A DNA stretch of 64,000 bases from positions 47,918 to 111,917 of the forward strand of contig JADFDG010000015.1 in assembly GCA_018262975.1 (NCBI GenBank), written 5' to 3'. Origin of the DNA: Gammaproteobacteria bacterium (GTDB lineage: Bacteria; Pseudomonadota; Gammaproteobacteria; Pseudomonadales; JADFDG01). This document shows positions 57,801 through 64,000 of this stretch, piece after piece (position 1 is the stretch's first letter; each line of letters starts with the position of its first letter). The position numbers were made by a program, and so were the translations under genes. The notes below the pieces were generated by a model. That model did no database searches and had not been told where the DNA came from. It worked only from the letters and a program-made list of their open reading frames with translations.

Positions 57801-58667
57801 ATGCCCGCCACCAGCCGCCGCCCCGCCGACCTGCAGATCACGCCGCGCCAGCCGTCCTTCGACCTGGCCGCGCTGATGAAGAAGCACCGCTACTGGCACA
57901 ACGACGACCCGGTGATGACGCACTTCTTCAACGCCATGCAGGCCACGTTCCCGCAGGGCGAGCGCTTCTTCATCGATTCCGCGCGCGACGCCTGCACCGC
58001 CATCGGCGAGCAGAACCTCGACCCGCAGCTGCGCAAGGACGTGAAGGACTTCATCCGCCAGGAAGCCATCCACGGCAAGGCGCACGACGACTGGAACGAG
58101 GTACTCATCGCCATGGGCTACCCGTACATGAAGGAGTTCGACGCCGACATCGAGAAGGACCGCACCTGGGCGCGCAAGAAGATCGGCGCCAAGTGGCGCA
58201 TCTCCATGACCGCCGCCGCCGAGCACATGACGGCGTCGTTCGCGCGCATGATCCTGCACAAGCGCCCGGACCTGATCGACAACGCCGCCTCGCCGGTGCG
58301 CGAACTGCTGCTGTGGCACGCCCTGGAGGAAGTGGAGCACAAGGCCGTGTGCTTTGATCTGTTCCAGCAACTCGACGGCAGCTACCGCCTGCGCGCCACC
58401 GGCATGGTGTTCGCGTTCGTGGACTTCCTGCGCCACATCTACGAGCGCCAGGTGTACCTGCTCAAGCAGGACGGCCTGTGGACCGTGCGCAACCGCATCA
58501 AGCTGCTGACCCAGGTGTGGGGCCCGGGCGGCATCGTCGCGTCGCTGGCGCCGTACCTGCTCGAGTATTTCAAGCCGGGCTTCCACCCGTGGGACACGGA
58601 CGAAAGGCCGGTGTTCGAGCAGCGGTACGGGATGGAAGTCAAAAGCGTGAGTGCGGTGGCGGCGTAA
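57801..58667 (+). CDS. Predicted metal-dependent hydrolase (PF10118-like)
   Basis: 288 residues from the ATG at 57801. Helical, with repeated carboxylate/His motifs: RQEAIHGKAHDDWN and HALEEVEHKAVCFD, plus FPQGERFFIDSARDAC near the start, as in ferritin-like di-metal proteins of the predicted metal-dependent hydrolase family PF10118. Substrate unknown. It ends just before the convergent HigA-like gene. Confidence 0.82.
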   Translation: MPATSRRPADLQITPRQPSFDLAALMKKHRYWHNDDPVMTHFFNAMQATFPQGERFFIDSARDACTAIGEQNLDPQLRKDVKDFIRQEAIHGKAHDDWNEVLIAMGYPYMKEFDADIEKDRTWARKKIGAKWRISMTAAAEHMTASFARMILHKRPDLIDNAASPVRELLLWHALEEVEHKAVCFDLFQQLDGSYRLRATGMVFAFVDFLRHIYERQVYLLKQDGLWTVRNRIKLLTQVWGPGGIVASLAPYLLEYFKPGFHPWDTDERPVFEQRYGMEVKSVSAVAA

Positions 58668-58670
58668 GCC

Positions 58671-58982
58671 TCAGCTGCCGGCCATCACTTCGCGCAGCAC
58701 TTCCGGATGCCGCGCAACAATCTTGAGCAAGGTCTCCGCGGCACCTGACGGCTGACGTCGACCTTGTTCCCACTGCTGAAGGGTGCGCGGCGAGATTTGC
58801 AGTGCCGCAGCGAACTGGGCTTGCGAGAGACCGCAGTTCAGCCTGATGCGCACGATGTCGTTGGCTTCCACCGTGTACCTGGCGCCGTGCCGCCCGGCCT
58901 TGACGTCCTTGATGGCCTGCAACAACTCGGCGCCGATGTCGCGCCCGGCGTCGCGCGCCTCAATGTGTTTGCGGGTCGTCAT
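58671..58982 (-). CDS. higA: HigA/NadS-like antitoxin with XRE helix-turn-helix
   Basis: 103 residues from the ATG at 58982. The C-terminal half has an XRE helix-turn-helix (LNCGLSQAQFAAALQISPRTLQQWEQGRR). The N-terminal half is a helical toxin-binding part. It overlaps the toxin gene by 23 bases. The order is toxin first, then antitoxin, the higBA arrangement. NadS-type names are also used for such proteins. Confidence 0.85.
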   Translation of the reverse strand: MTTRKHIEARDAGRDIGAELLQAIKDVKAGRHGARYTVEANDIVRIRLNCGLSQAQFAAALQISPRTLQQWEQGRRQPSGAAETLLKIVARHPEVLREVMAGS

Positions 58983-59289
58983 GTGCCAGTTCCTCCGCAA
59001 GCTTGCGCAGAATGTGGGCGGGAATCGTATCGCGTGCGCCCTTGCCGTATATCGTCAACAACACCAATTCGCCGGAATGCAGGCGGGCGACATAGATCAC
59101 CCGGACCCCGCCACGTTTGCCGCTGCCGGGAAGTGACCAGCGAACCTTGCGGCAGCCACCGGACCCGGCGATCAATTTGCCGGCGTGGGGATTCAGGGCG
59201 AGCCACGCGGCAAACAGGCCGCGTTCGTCCTCGTTCCAGTAGTCGGGCCAGAGGCGGGAAAACAGTGGCGACTCGATGATCGTGAGCAT
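58960..59289 (-). CDS. higB: RelE/HigB-like toxin
   Basis: 109 residues from the ATG at 59289, chosen because it begins MLTIIESPLF as in HigB-type toxins. The longer frame upstream crosses the operator and is rejected. RelE-fold positions: SGGCRKVRWSLP and KRGGVRVIYVARL, then LVLLTIYGKGARD. mRNA-cleaving toxin, neutralised by HigA. First gene of the module. Confidence 0.85.
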   Translation of the reverse strand: MLTIIESPLFSRLWPDYWNEDERGLFAAWLALNPHAGKLIAGSGGCRKVRWSLPGSGKRGGVRVIYVARLHSGELVLLTIYGKGARDTIPAHILRKLAEELAHDDPQTH

Positions 59290-59304
59290 CCGGCACTCTG
59301 CCCT

Positions 59305-59339
59305 AATGTACGCCAATGGCGCATAGTGCGCCAGTGGCG
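59305..59339. promoter_or_regulatory. Twin palindromic operator and -10 of the higBA-like module
   Basis: Two perfect 11-bp palindromes, CGCCAATGGCG (59311-59321) and CGCCAGTGGCG (59329-59339), have centres exactly 18 bp apart and together form a larger 13-3-13 inverted repeat with one mismatch. On the minus strand TACATT (complement of 59305-59310) follows as a possible -10 for the toxin gene. Probable HigA binding sites. Confidence 0.75.
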
Positions 59340-59518
59340 ATTTGTGCAGCAGCCGACATTGGGCGGCTGCAAGGGGAGGGCGCAGTCTGCAGAGACGATC
59401 GGGATGCCTGTAATGGTGCAGGGCGCAGTGCGATGTGCGTCGGATGCGGCGTGCAAATGCGGATTCGTTGTACAACAACGGCGACCAGTGGGGCCCAAGT
59501 TCCCCCGCTCACTCCGCG

Positions 59519-60766
59519 TCACAGTACGAGCGCCCGCCTGAGTTCGTCGTGCTCGAAGGCGCTGGCCATGCGGTTGATCTCGGCGGCGCGTGCGCCGACG
59601 GATCTGGCGACGTCCCGCCACGTCGCCGTTGCGATGGCGACCTCCTTGATGATGGCGCGTGCGTCGGCAAGCGCCAGGCCAAAATAGCCGGCCGAGCTTT
59701 CGAGCAGGTCCAGTGAACAGGTGCCTTCGTCGAGGCTGATGTTCGTTGTCAGCACGCGCGCCTTCATATCCGCCGGGACGGGGTTGAGGTCATAGGCGGG
59801 GGAAAGGGACCAGCCTGCGTTTCCGAGCCACAGGAAACCGTGGTTGCGCAGATGGTCATCCACGTTCGAGACCATCACGTTGAAGGCGACCCGGCGATAG
59901 AGTTCCCGCGCATCCGCCTTGGCCCGCGCGCCGTGTTGCGCCAGCACGTCAACCAGTTCCGGGTAGCTGCCGCGTTCACCGTCGCGGTAACCCGTCATGG
60001 CCATGGCGGACAGAAAGGGGATGCGCGTGCCGCCCGCCCTGTCGAAGCGTCGCGACAGCAGTACGGCCTTGCCGGCAACAGTGACCAGCTGATGATGCGG
60101 AGTTGCGATCCCGGCTTGCGCGGCAAGGCGCAGCGCGATTTCTTCCCAGGTCTCCACGCTGTATTCATCGGTCTCGCGGGGAAACTTCGCAATCGACAGG
60201 TGCCCGTGCTGGTCAATGACGGATGCCTTGGGGCGCGCGCCGCCCAGCGATGAGCCGGGCGCAAAGATGAGCTGGAGATCGTCTTCCGATTCCTCGTCAC
60301 GCAGGATTCGCTCGGTCACCTGCAGAAGGCGACCGAGATCGATCAGTGCGGGAACACCTGCGCGCAACGGCGCCTGGAATTCAACATCGCCGGCACGGCG
60401 AAAGCGCAGCGCTCCGAGGCGGGTCGCGTCCGCGACCCCCAGCAGGTAGTCACTTTCCGCCAGGGTGCGCACTGCGCGTCCCTCGCGTTCTGCCAGCCGC
60501 CGCTCGGCGCGTTGCATGAGGCGTCGCCCCCATGTGTCCGGCGCCGAGTCGCCCAGCGAGCCGAACATGGCGTGCCCTGCCGGTGGTACGAAGCCACCGC
60601 GGGTCAAGGTCAGGGCCGGCTCCAGGGAGAAGCGCCCGGGATCGGCGAGCCACGCCGGCGCATATTCGAAAACAACGGTCTCGCTTCCGCGCACCCGATT
60701 GCTGCGCGCCAGACCGACCCGCCGGGTGCTTCCCGCCAGTTCGATATGGACTTCGATGTCAGTCAT
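59519..60766 (-). CDS. hipA: HipA-family serine/threonine kinase toxin 1
   Basis: 415 residues from the ATG at 60766. HipA N-domain (about 1-110) and kinase core: ATP loop SSLGGARPKA (172-181), catalytic NVDDHLRNH (301-309) and YDLNP metal loop (325-329). HipA kinases phosphorylate a tRNA synthetase and slow growth. The gene overlaps its HTH partner by 8 bases. Between it and the HigBA module are 229 non-coding bases, including a GC hairpin (59349-59355/59364-59370) and a GTTGTACAAC palindrome (59467-59476). Confidence 0.88.
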   Translation of the reverse strand: MTDIEVHIELAGSTRRVGLARSNRVRGSETVVFEYAPAWLADPGRFSLEPALTLTRGGFVPPAGHAMFGSLGDSAPDTWGRRLMQRAERRLAEREGRAVRTLAESDYLLGVADATRLGALRFRRAGDVEFQAPLRAGVPALIDLGRLLQVTERILRDEESEDDLQLIFAPGSSLGGARPKASVIDQHGHLSIAKFPRETDEYSVETWEEIALRLAAQAGIATPHHQLVTVAGKAVLLSRRFDRAGGTRIPFLSAMAMTGYRDGERGSYPELVDVLAQHGARAKADARELYRRVAFNVMVSNVDDHLRNHGFLWLGNAGWSLSPAYDLNPVPADMKARVLTTNISLDEGTCSLDLLESSAGYFGLALADARAIIKEVAIATATWRDVARSVGARAAEINRMASAFEHDELRRALVL

Positions 60767-61094
60767 GGGTGGGCACTGCCGGCGGGGGCCGGAGACGGGC
60801 TCGCTTGGGCAGGGCAGCACTGGCCAGTGCCTGGCCCGTAGGGTCGCGACTGATGTCGGCGACTTCGCCCAAGCCATCAAGCAGGCCCAGCGCCTGCAGG
60901 ACGGCCGCGTAGATGCCGATGCCCACCGTGGTATCACCCGCCTCTACCCGCTGCAGCGTGGAGCGGGAGGTGAAGGCGCGCTCGGCCACGACCGACATGG
61001 GGAGCTGCCGCCTCAGCCTGGCGTCATGGATGTCCGCGCCCAGTTTGCGGAGGGCTCGCCGGACGGCGGCGGACGGGTGGTGGGGGGTGGCCAT
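60759..61094 (-). CDS. hipB: HipB-like HTH antitoxin 1
   Basis: 111 residues; XRE helix-turn-helix at about 18-58 (LRRQLPMSVVAERAFTSRSTLQRVEAGD), and a C-terminal Arg/Pro-rich tail. Immediately upstream of hipA 1 with an 8-base overlap. Binds the 31-bp repeat operator just before its own start, by analogy with HipB. Confidence 0.85.
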   Translation of the reverse strand: MATPHHPSAAVRRALRKLGADIHDARLRRQLPMSVVAERAFTSRSTLQRVEAGDTTVGIGIYAAVLQALGLLDGLGEVADISRDPTGQALASAALPKRARLRPPPAVPTHD

Positions 61095-61154
61095 ATGTAG
61101 CCTTCATGATTCATTATGGCTAGATATGTAGCACGAAGGCGACATTATGGCCAG
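61093..61154. promoter_or_regulatory. Tandem 31-bp operator repeat of hipBA-like module 1
   Basis: Two adjacent 31-bp units (61093-61123 and 61124-61154) each read ATATGTAGC, ten variable bases, CATTATGGC, then T/C-AG. The minus strand of CATTATGGC carries CATAAT, a possible -10. A 25-bp imperfect palindrome with TAGCC (61098-61102) and GGCTA (61118-61122) arms overlaps the first unit, recalling the TATCC/GGATA halves known for E. coli HipB. Confidence 0.75.
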
Positions 61155-61202
61155 TGGGGATGCCGGGAAGCCGCCGCCTCCCTGGCTGCTCCCCCGCACC
61201 GT

Positions 61203-62489
61203 TCACTCCGCCTCGCCGCCCGCCCCGCCAAGCCGCGCCACCGTCAGCGCGCAGCGCTGTTCAATCAGGGCACGGATACGCTCAATCACTGCATTGCCGG
61301 CAAAACCGCTTCCTGGCGCTGACTGCAGATCGCGTGCGGCAGCCGGCAAGGCCCTGGCCATCTCGAGGATGCGTTTCCTGGCCGGTGCCCGGGCCAGGCC
61401 GGCGCCTTCGGCAAACTGGTCCCAGTGCCGTGCCTCGATTTCGCTGAACCTGTACTTGCTGCCGATCTTCATCGCCATCTTCGGCGTCAGGTCGGGATAG
61501 ACCGCGGTGGACAGCGCGTCATAGAGCGGCGCCAGCACCGGGGCGCTACCTGCTTCATGCCGCAAATGCAGCAGCGAGAAATTCTTGGCGTGCGCGTCGT
61601 GGTTGCCGATCAGCGCGTTGAAGATCACGTAGTCGAACAGCCGCAGGACTTGCAGTGCACTCGGGCGCGTGACGCGGCGTACGAGTGCGAAACATTGCGC
61701 AAGGTCCGGTCCGCCTTCGTTCTGGTATTTCATTTCGGGCACCACGCCGAGCGCCTGGCAAAAATCCTCCTGGTGCAGGCGTTGCTGGTGACCCTGCGCA
61801 TCGATGATGCGGTCGTAGCGCTCCACCAGCAGGAACTGTTGATCGCGCACGGTATGCACTTGCGCGCGTGCCGGCCTGAGTGACATCGCGTTGGCCAGCG
61901 CCATGCAGAAGCCTTCATTGGCCACGCTGTCTTCAACGCCTGCGATGGCCGGCTTCAGGATGTGGGTGCTGGGTGTGCCGTCGAGCGGCAGCCCGAGGCG
62001 AACGCCGTCGAAAACCACCGGCGCCTTTGCCTGCGCGCCGGCCAGGGACAAGCGCAAGCCATCCTTGCCGGCCAGCAGGGGGCGACGCGGCAGTTCATGC
62101 AGGATGGCGACCACCTCTGCATCGTCCAGCCACCGGACGTTTTCGTCGCGGGAAGGCACCGGCAACACCTGCCCGGGTGGCAGGAATGTCACGGCGCCGG
62201 CGCACTCGCCGCCGATGCGGTCCAGCAGCGCGAAGTCATTCTGGCCGGACACCTGGAACTGCCGCGCGACCAGTTGGCGCATCTGCCCCTCGGGCAGCAA
62301 GCCGGCAAAGAAGGGGCGCGCCGCGTGGTCATCGAATGGCGCTGCCTGCAAGGGCAGCGAAGCGGACAGCGCCATGGCACCGCGCTGCGACAGCCAGGCG
62401 GGTGCGTAGCGAAACTGCAGGCGTCCCCCGGCCAGCCCCAGGGTGCCAACGCGATCGCTGAACAGCCAGACATCGAGCTCATGCGTCAT
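61203..62489 (-). CDS. hipA: HipA-family serine/threonine kinase toxin 2
   Basis: 428 residues from the ATG at 62489. Key motifs: SLAGAQAKAPVV (148-159), GNHDAHAKNFSLL (295-307) and PLYDALST (321-328). Clearly different from HipA 1 in loop sequences (GAQAKA against GGARPKA), so not a recent duplicate. Probable kinase toxin. It overlaps its antitoxin by 11 bases. Confidence 0.9.
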   Translation of the reverse strand: MTHELDVWLFSDRVGTLGLAGGRLQFRYAPAWLSQRGAMALSASLPLQAAPFDDHAARPFFAGLLPEGQMRQLVARQFQVSGQNDFALLDRIGGECAGAVTFLPPGQVLPVPSRDENVRWLDDAEVVAILHELPRRPLLAGKDGLRLSLAGAQAKAPVVFDGVRLGLPLDGTPSTHILKPAIAGVEDSVANEGFCMALANAMSLRPARAQVHTVRDQQFLLVERYDRIIDAQGHQQRLHQEDFCQALGVVPEMKYQNEGGPDLAQCFALVRRVTRPSALQVLRLFDYVIFNALIGNHDAHAKNFSLLHLRHEAGSAPVLAPLYDALSTAVYPDLTPKMAMKIGSKYRFSEIEARHWDQFAEGAGLARAPARKRILEMARALPAAARDLQSAPGSGFAGNAVIERIRALIEQRCALTVARLGGAGGEAE

Positions 62490-62733
62490 GGGCAGGACCC
62501 GCATCGCGATCACTGGCGGCCGGCAAGCCACTCAACCGCAGTTCTCCGCCCAGGGCGTCGATCACCCGCAGTACGTTCTCCAGCCGCAAGGTCGGTTTGC
62601 CGGCTTCCAGATCAACGATGAAGCGAACGCCCACGCCGGCCGCAAGCGCCAGCTCCGGCTGCGTGAGGCCGAGCTGCTTGCGGGCGGTGCGCAGGGCGTC
62701 ACCGAGTTGGCGAGGGGAGCGGATGGAAGTCAT
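62479..62733 (-). CDS. hipB: HipB-like HTH antitoxin 2
   Basis: 84 residues, XRE HTH (LRTARKQLGLTQPELALAAGVGVRFIVDLEAGK) with the pattern TLRLENVLRVIDALG typical of HipB. The C-terminal tail (GLPAASDRDAGPAHDA) may be the flexible HipA-contacting end. Its start is 12 bases from the first of three operators. Confidence 0.88.
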   Translation of the reverse strand: MTSIRSPRQLGDALRTARKQLGLTQPELALAAGVGVRFIVDLEAGKPTLRLENVLRVIDALGGELRLSGLPAASDRDAGPAHDA

Positions 62734-62744
62734 GGGTGGCTCGA

Positions 62745-62858
62745 TTTCCCGTTCGGGAAACTATCGGGCACAGATGGACGGCGAGCAAGCGATATTTCCC
62801 GATCGGGAATGTTCTAGGCGCAGGGTACGATTTTGGCGCAAAAATGTCCCGATCGGGA
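62745..62858. promoter_or_regulatory. Three-operator array and promoter of hipBA-like module 2
   Basis: Three palindromes based on TCCCGATCGGGA: TTTCCCGTTCGGGAAA (62745-62760), TTCCCGATCGGGAA (62796-62809) and TCCCGATCGGGA (62847-62858). Their centres (62752.5, 62802.5, 62852.5) are exactly 50 bp apart. On the minus strand TTGCTC (complement of 62783-62788), 17 bases, GATAGT (complement of 62760-62765) form a promoter lying between the first two operators, with transcription starting inside the first. Confidence 0.88.
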
Positions 62859-62884
62859 AATGAGAGGGCTGGCGTCAGCGGCGG

Positions 62885-63160
62885 TTACGAAATCTCCCCC
62901 AGCTTCTCCGCCATCCGCGTTTGCCAGCCAGGGCCGGTGGCCTTCCAGCGCGCCAGCACGTCCGCAGGCAGCCGCAGGGAAATCATCACGCGCGGGTTCG
63001 GCGACACCGGGCGACCGCCTTTCTTCACGGTGGCACGGGACAGCATCTCGTCAGTGAGTTCGGGCAGTTCCTCGAACTCCTCTTCACGTGGCGTGTGCGC
63101 ATCAACCTGCGCCAGGTCCGACTTCAAGGAGCGGGGCGATGCGCGCCTGTTCGCGGTCAT
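62885..63160 (-). CDS. brnA: BrnA-like antitoxin
   Basis: 91 residues. The ribbon-helix-helix part NPRVMISLRLPADVLARWKATGPGWQTRM is the BrnA signature, after a linker rich in acidic residues (TPREEEFEELPELTDEM). It neutralises BrnT. It overlaps brnT by 59 bases, which is longer than usual, but no good later start is seen. Confidence 0.88.
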   Translation of the reverse strand: MTANRRASPRSLKSDLAQVDAHTPREEEFEELPELTDEMLSRATVKKGGRPVSPNPRVMISLRLPADVLARWKATGPGWQTRMAEKLGEIS

Positions 63161-63389
63161 TGGCCTTCCTCATGCTGAATACGTGGCGGACATCGCCGCG
63201 CGGGGTGTAGCCGACCACGACCATCCGGCCGGCCAGCAGGCCGTAGCAGATGATGCGGGGCTCCCCGTAATCACGGCGGGTGTCCTCGACCTCCACCGTC
63301 ACGCCTGCAAACACGGCAGCGGCATCTTCGAAATCCAGTCCGCGCTCCTGGCGCGTCCTGTCCCGCTTTGCCGGGTCGAACGTGATCAT
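63102..63389 (-). CDS. brnT: BrnT-like RNase toxin
   Basis: 95 residues from the ATG at 63389. BrnT fold: ITFDPAKRDRTRQERGLDFEDAAAVF, DYGEPRIICYGLLAGRMVVVGYTPRGDVRHVFSMRKANDREQ. RelE-like ribonuclease in the known BrnT/BrnA system. The ending LLEVGPGAG is overlapped by the brnA start. An upstream extension (MV) is possible. Confidence 0.88.
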   Translation of the reverse strand: MITFDPAKRDRTRQERGLDFEDAAAVFAGVTVEVEDTRRDYGEPRIICYGLLAGRMVVVGYTPRGDVRHVFSMRKANDREQARIAPLLEVGPGAG

Positions 63390-63401
63390 TACGATGGTTA
63401 A

Positions 63402-63411
63402 TGTATATACA
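63402..63411. promoter_or_regulatory. Palindromic core of the brnTA promoter
   Basis: TGTATATACA is a perfect 10-bp palindrome in an AT-rich patch 13 bases upstream of the brnT start, and overlaps possible -10 sequence on the minus strand. A likely BrnA operator, since BrnA represses its own promoter in known systems. Confidence 0.5.
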
Positions 63412-63565
63412 ATAAGTGGCGGGCGGTGGCAACGCATGGCTGCCGGAAGGGGCCATGAGTATCCCTGTCGGCTTCGGGCCGGTTCGACGTTGCACGGAGC
63501 AAGTTGGTGTGCGCGCGCACTGCATGCGGGCGTAGGCAAAAGCCACGCCAGAGGGTAGTCGTGGA

Positions 63566-63829
63566 TTAGTAAACCACCTCGATGTCGTCCGACTCCCACG
63601 GCGCCTTGGTGATCATGTAGCCGATGCGGTTCACCCAGTGGTAGCCGGTGACGATCACCCAGCAGTTGTCGCCGTCCTCGCCCTCGTAGGGGTGGGGATC
63701 CGGGCCGGTCAGGTCGACGTCGAGGATGGTCCAGGCGTGGCGCTCGTCGGTGTTGCGGACGGTGAGTAGGTCGTGGCCGTAGGGGGCGAACATGGGGCGG
63801 GTCACCCAGTGGCCTTGACGGCATGTCAT
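63566..63829 (-). CDS. Small hypothetical protein
   Basis: 87 residues from the ATG at 63829 (a TTG at 63847 would add six). Trp/Tyr/Asp-rich: HDLLTVRNTDERHAWTI, DPHPYEGEDGDNCWVIV, GYHWVNRIGYMITKAPW. No signal or membrane helix. Unknown family. It stands alone in the accessory region between brnTA and the IS-like end. The codon pattern fits coding, but confirmation is lacking. Confidence 0.5.
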   Translation of the reverse strand: MTCRQGHWVTRPMFAPYGHDLLTVRNTDERHAWTILDVDLTGPDPHPYEGEDGDNCWVIVTGYHWVNRIGYMITKAPWESDDIEVVY

Positions 63830-63871
63830 GCCGCCAAACGCCACCAATAGTCAATTCGGCGGGAAAAAAAA

Positions 63872-64000
63872 CTCATCCAAGCATGATGCAAGAGAGGAAT
63901 CATCCAAGAGGCTGATCCCTTGGTGTTGACGCTCATCCAATATTGACCCGGGGTGCTCATCTAAAACTGACCCGGGTTGGGGTTGCCTGATCTAATCAGG
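63872..64000. mobile_element. Probable end of an IS21-type insertion sequence
   Basis: Two tandem 24-bp repeats with 20 of 24 identical, beginning GCTCATCCAATATTGACCCG (63931-63954) and GCTCATCTAAAACTGACCCG (63955-63978), preceded by TGTTGAC at 63924-63930. Further CATCCAA copies lie at 63874 and 63901. Multiple terminal direct repeats and a TG start are features of IS21-family ends. No transposase is in the window, so the element would extend beyond 64000. The call rests on pattern alone. Confidence 0.5.

Noticed and set aside
59305..59478. Longer HigB starting at 59478
   Set aside because: The extra residues are translated from the twin-palindrome operator and look non-coding; the ATG at 59289 gives the standard toxin length.

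Overview
The window reads as a contiguous piece of a GC-rich gammaproteobacterial chromosome. The evidence is the def-fmt-rsmB-trkA-trkH order, the hemF-aroE pair, the divergent zur/znuA genes, polA next to engB, cytochromes c4/c5 upstream of dsbA, YheV, and a radical-SAM gene of the Pseudomonas PA0069 type under a classical LexA box. I cannot name the genus. A Xanthomonadales- or Nevskiales-like lineage is plausible but is inference only. No rRNA, tRNA or CRISPR array was seen.

Layout. 1-3.3 kb: end of an unidentified gene, two small membrane proteins, an acyl-CoA dehydrogenase and a GntR/FCD regulator. 3.3-9.7 kb (minus strand): def, fmt, rsmB, trkA, trkH and a second GntR/FCD regulator in one tight run, joining N-formylmethionine metabolism, 16S rRNA methylation and K+ uptake. 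9.8-18.1 kb: LysM protein, dprA, a secreted unknown, hemF, aroE, gamma-carbonic-anhydrase-like protein, prlC, yheV. 18.1-22.2 kb: zinc uptake split into znuCB and znuA around pbpG and zur, with a palindromic Zur box between zur and znuA. 22.2-33.3 kb: thrB, flavin monooxygenase, HSL-type hydrolase, polA, Ca2+/Na+ exchanger, engB, cytochromes c5 and c4, dsbA, and a nuclease/phosphatase-fold protein. 33.4-44.6 kb: a Tad (tight adherence) pilus locus of fourteen genes on one strand, with two Flp pilins, prepilin peptidase, secretin, ATPases, platform proteins and pseudopilins. It has a CRP-like site in its leader and no tadD. 44.6-58.7 kb: mixed housekeeping and metabolic genes, including recQ, a LexA-controlled radical SAM gene, a lipocalin and a monoheme cytochrome. 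58.7-63.4 kb: four adjacent minus-strand toxin-antitoxin modules (HigBA-like, HipBA-like twice, BrnTA). Three of them are preceded by multi-copy operators with a different fixed spacing each (18, 31 and 50 bp). The window ends in tandem terminal repeats resembling the end of an IS21-type insertion sequence.

The most unusual genome-wide signal is a short palindromic repeat with core TAGAGAGGGGGCCATG and its complement. It occurs at nine intergenic loci as single, head-to-head or tripled units, mostly right after stop codons, and twice in divergent promoter regions. The other main points of interest are the operator arrays of the toxin-antitoxin island, the apparently leaderless SOS-controlled radical SAM gene, and a small membrane/coiled-coil protein where tadD is often found in Tad loci.
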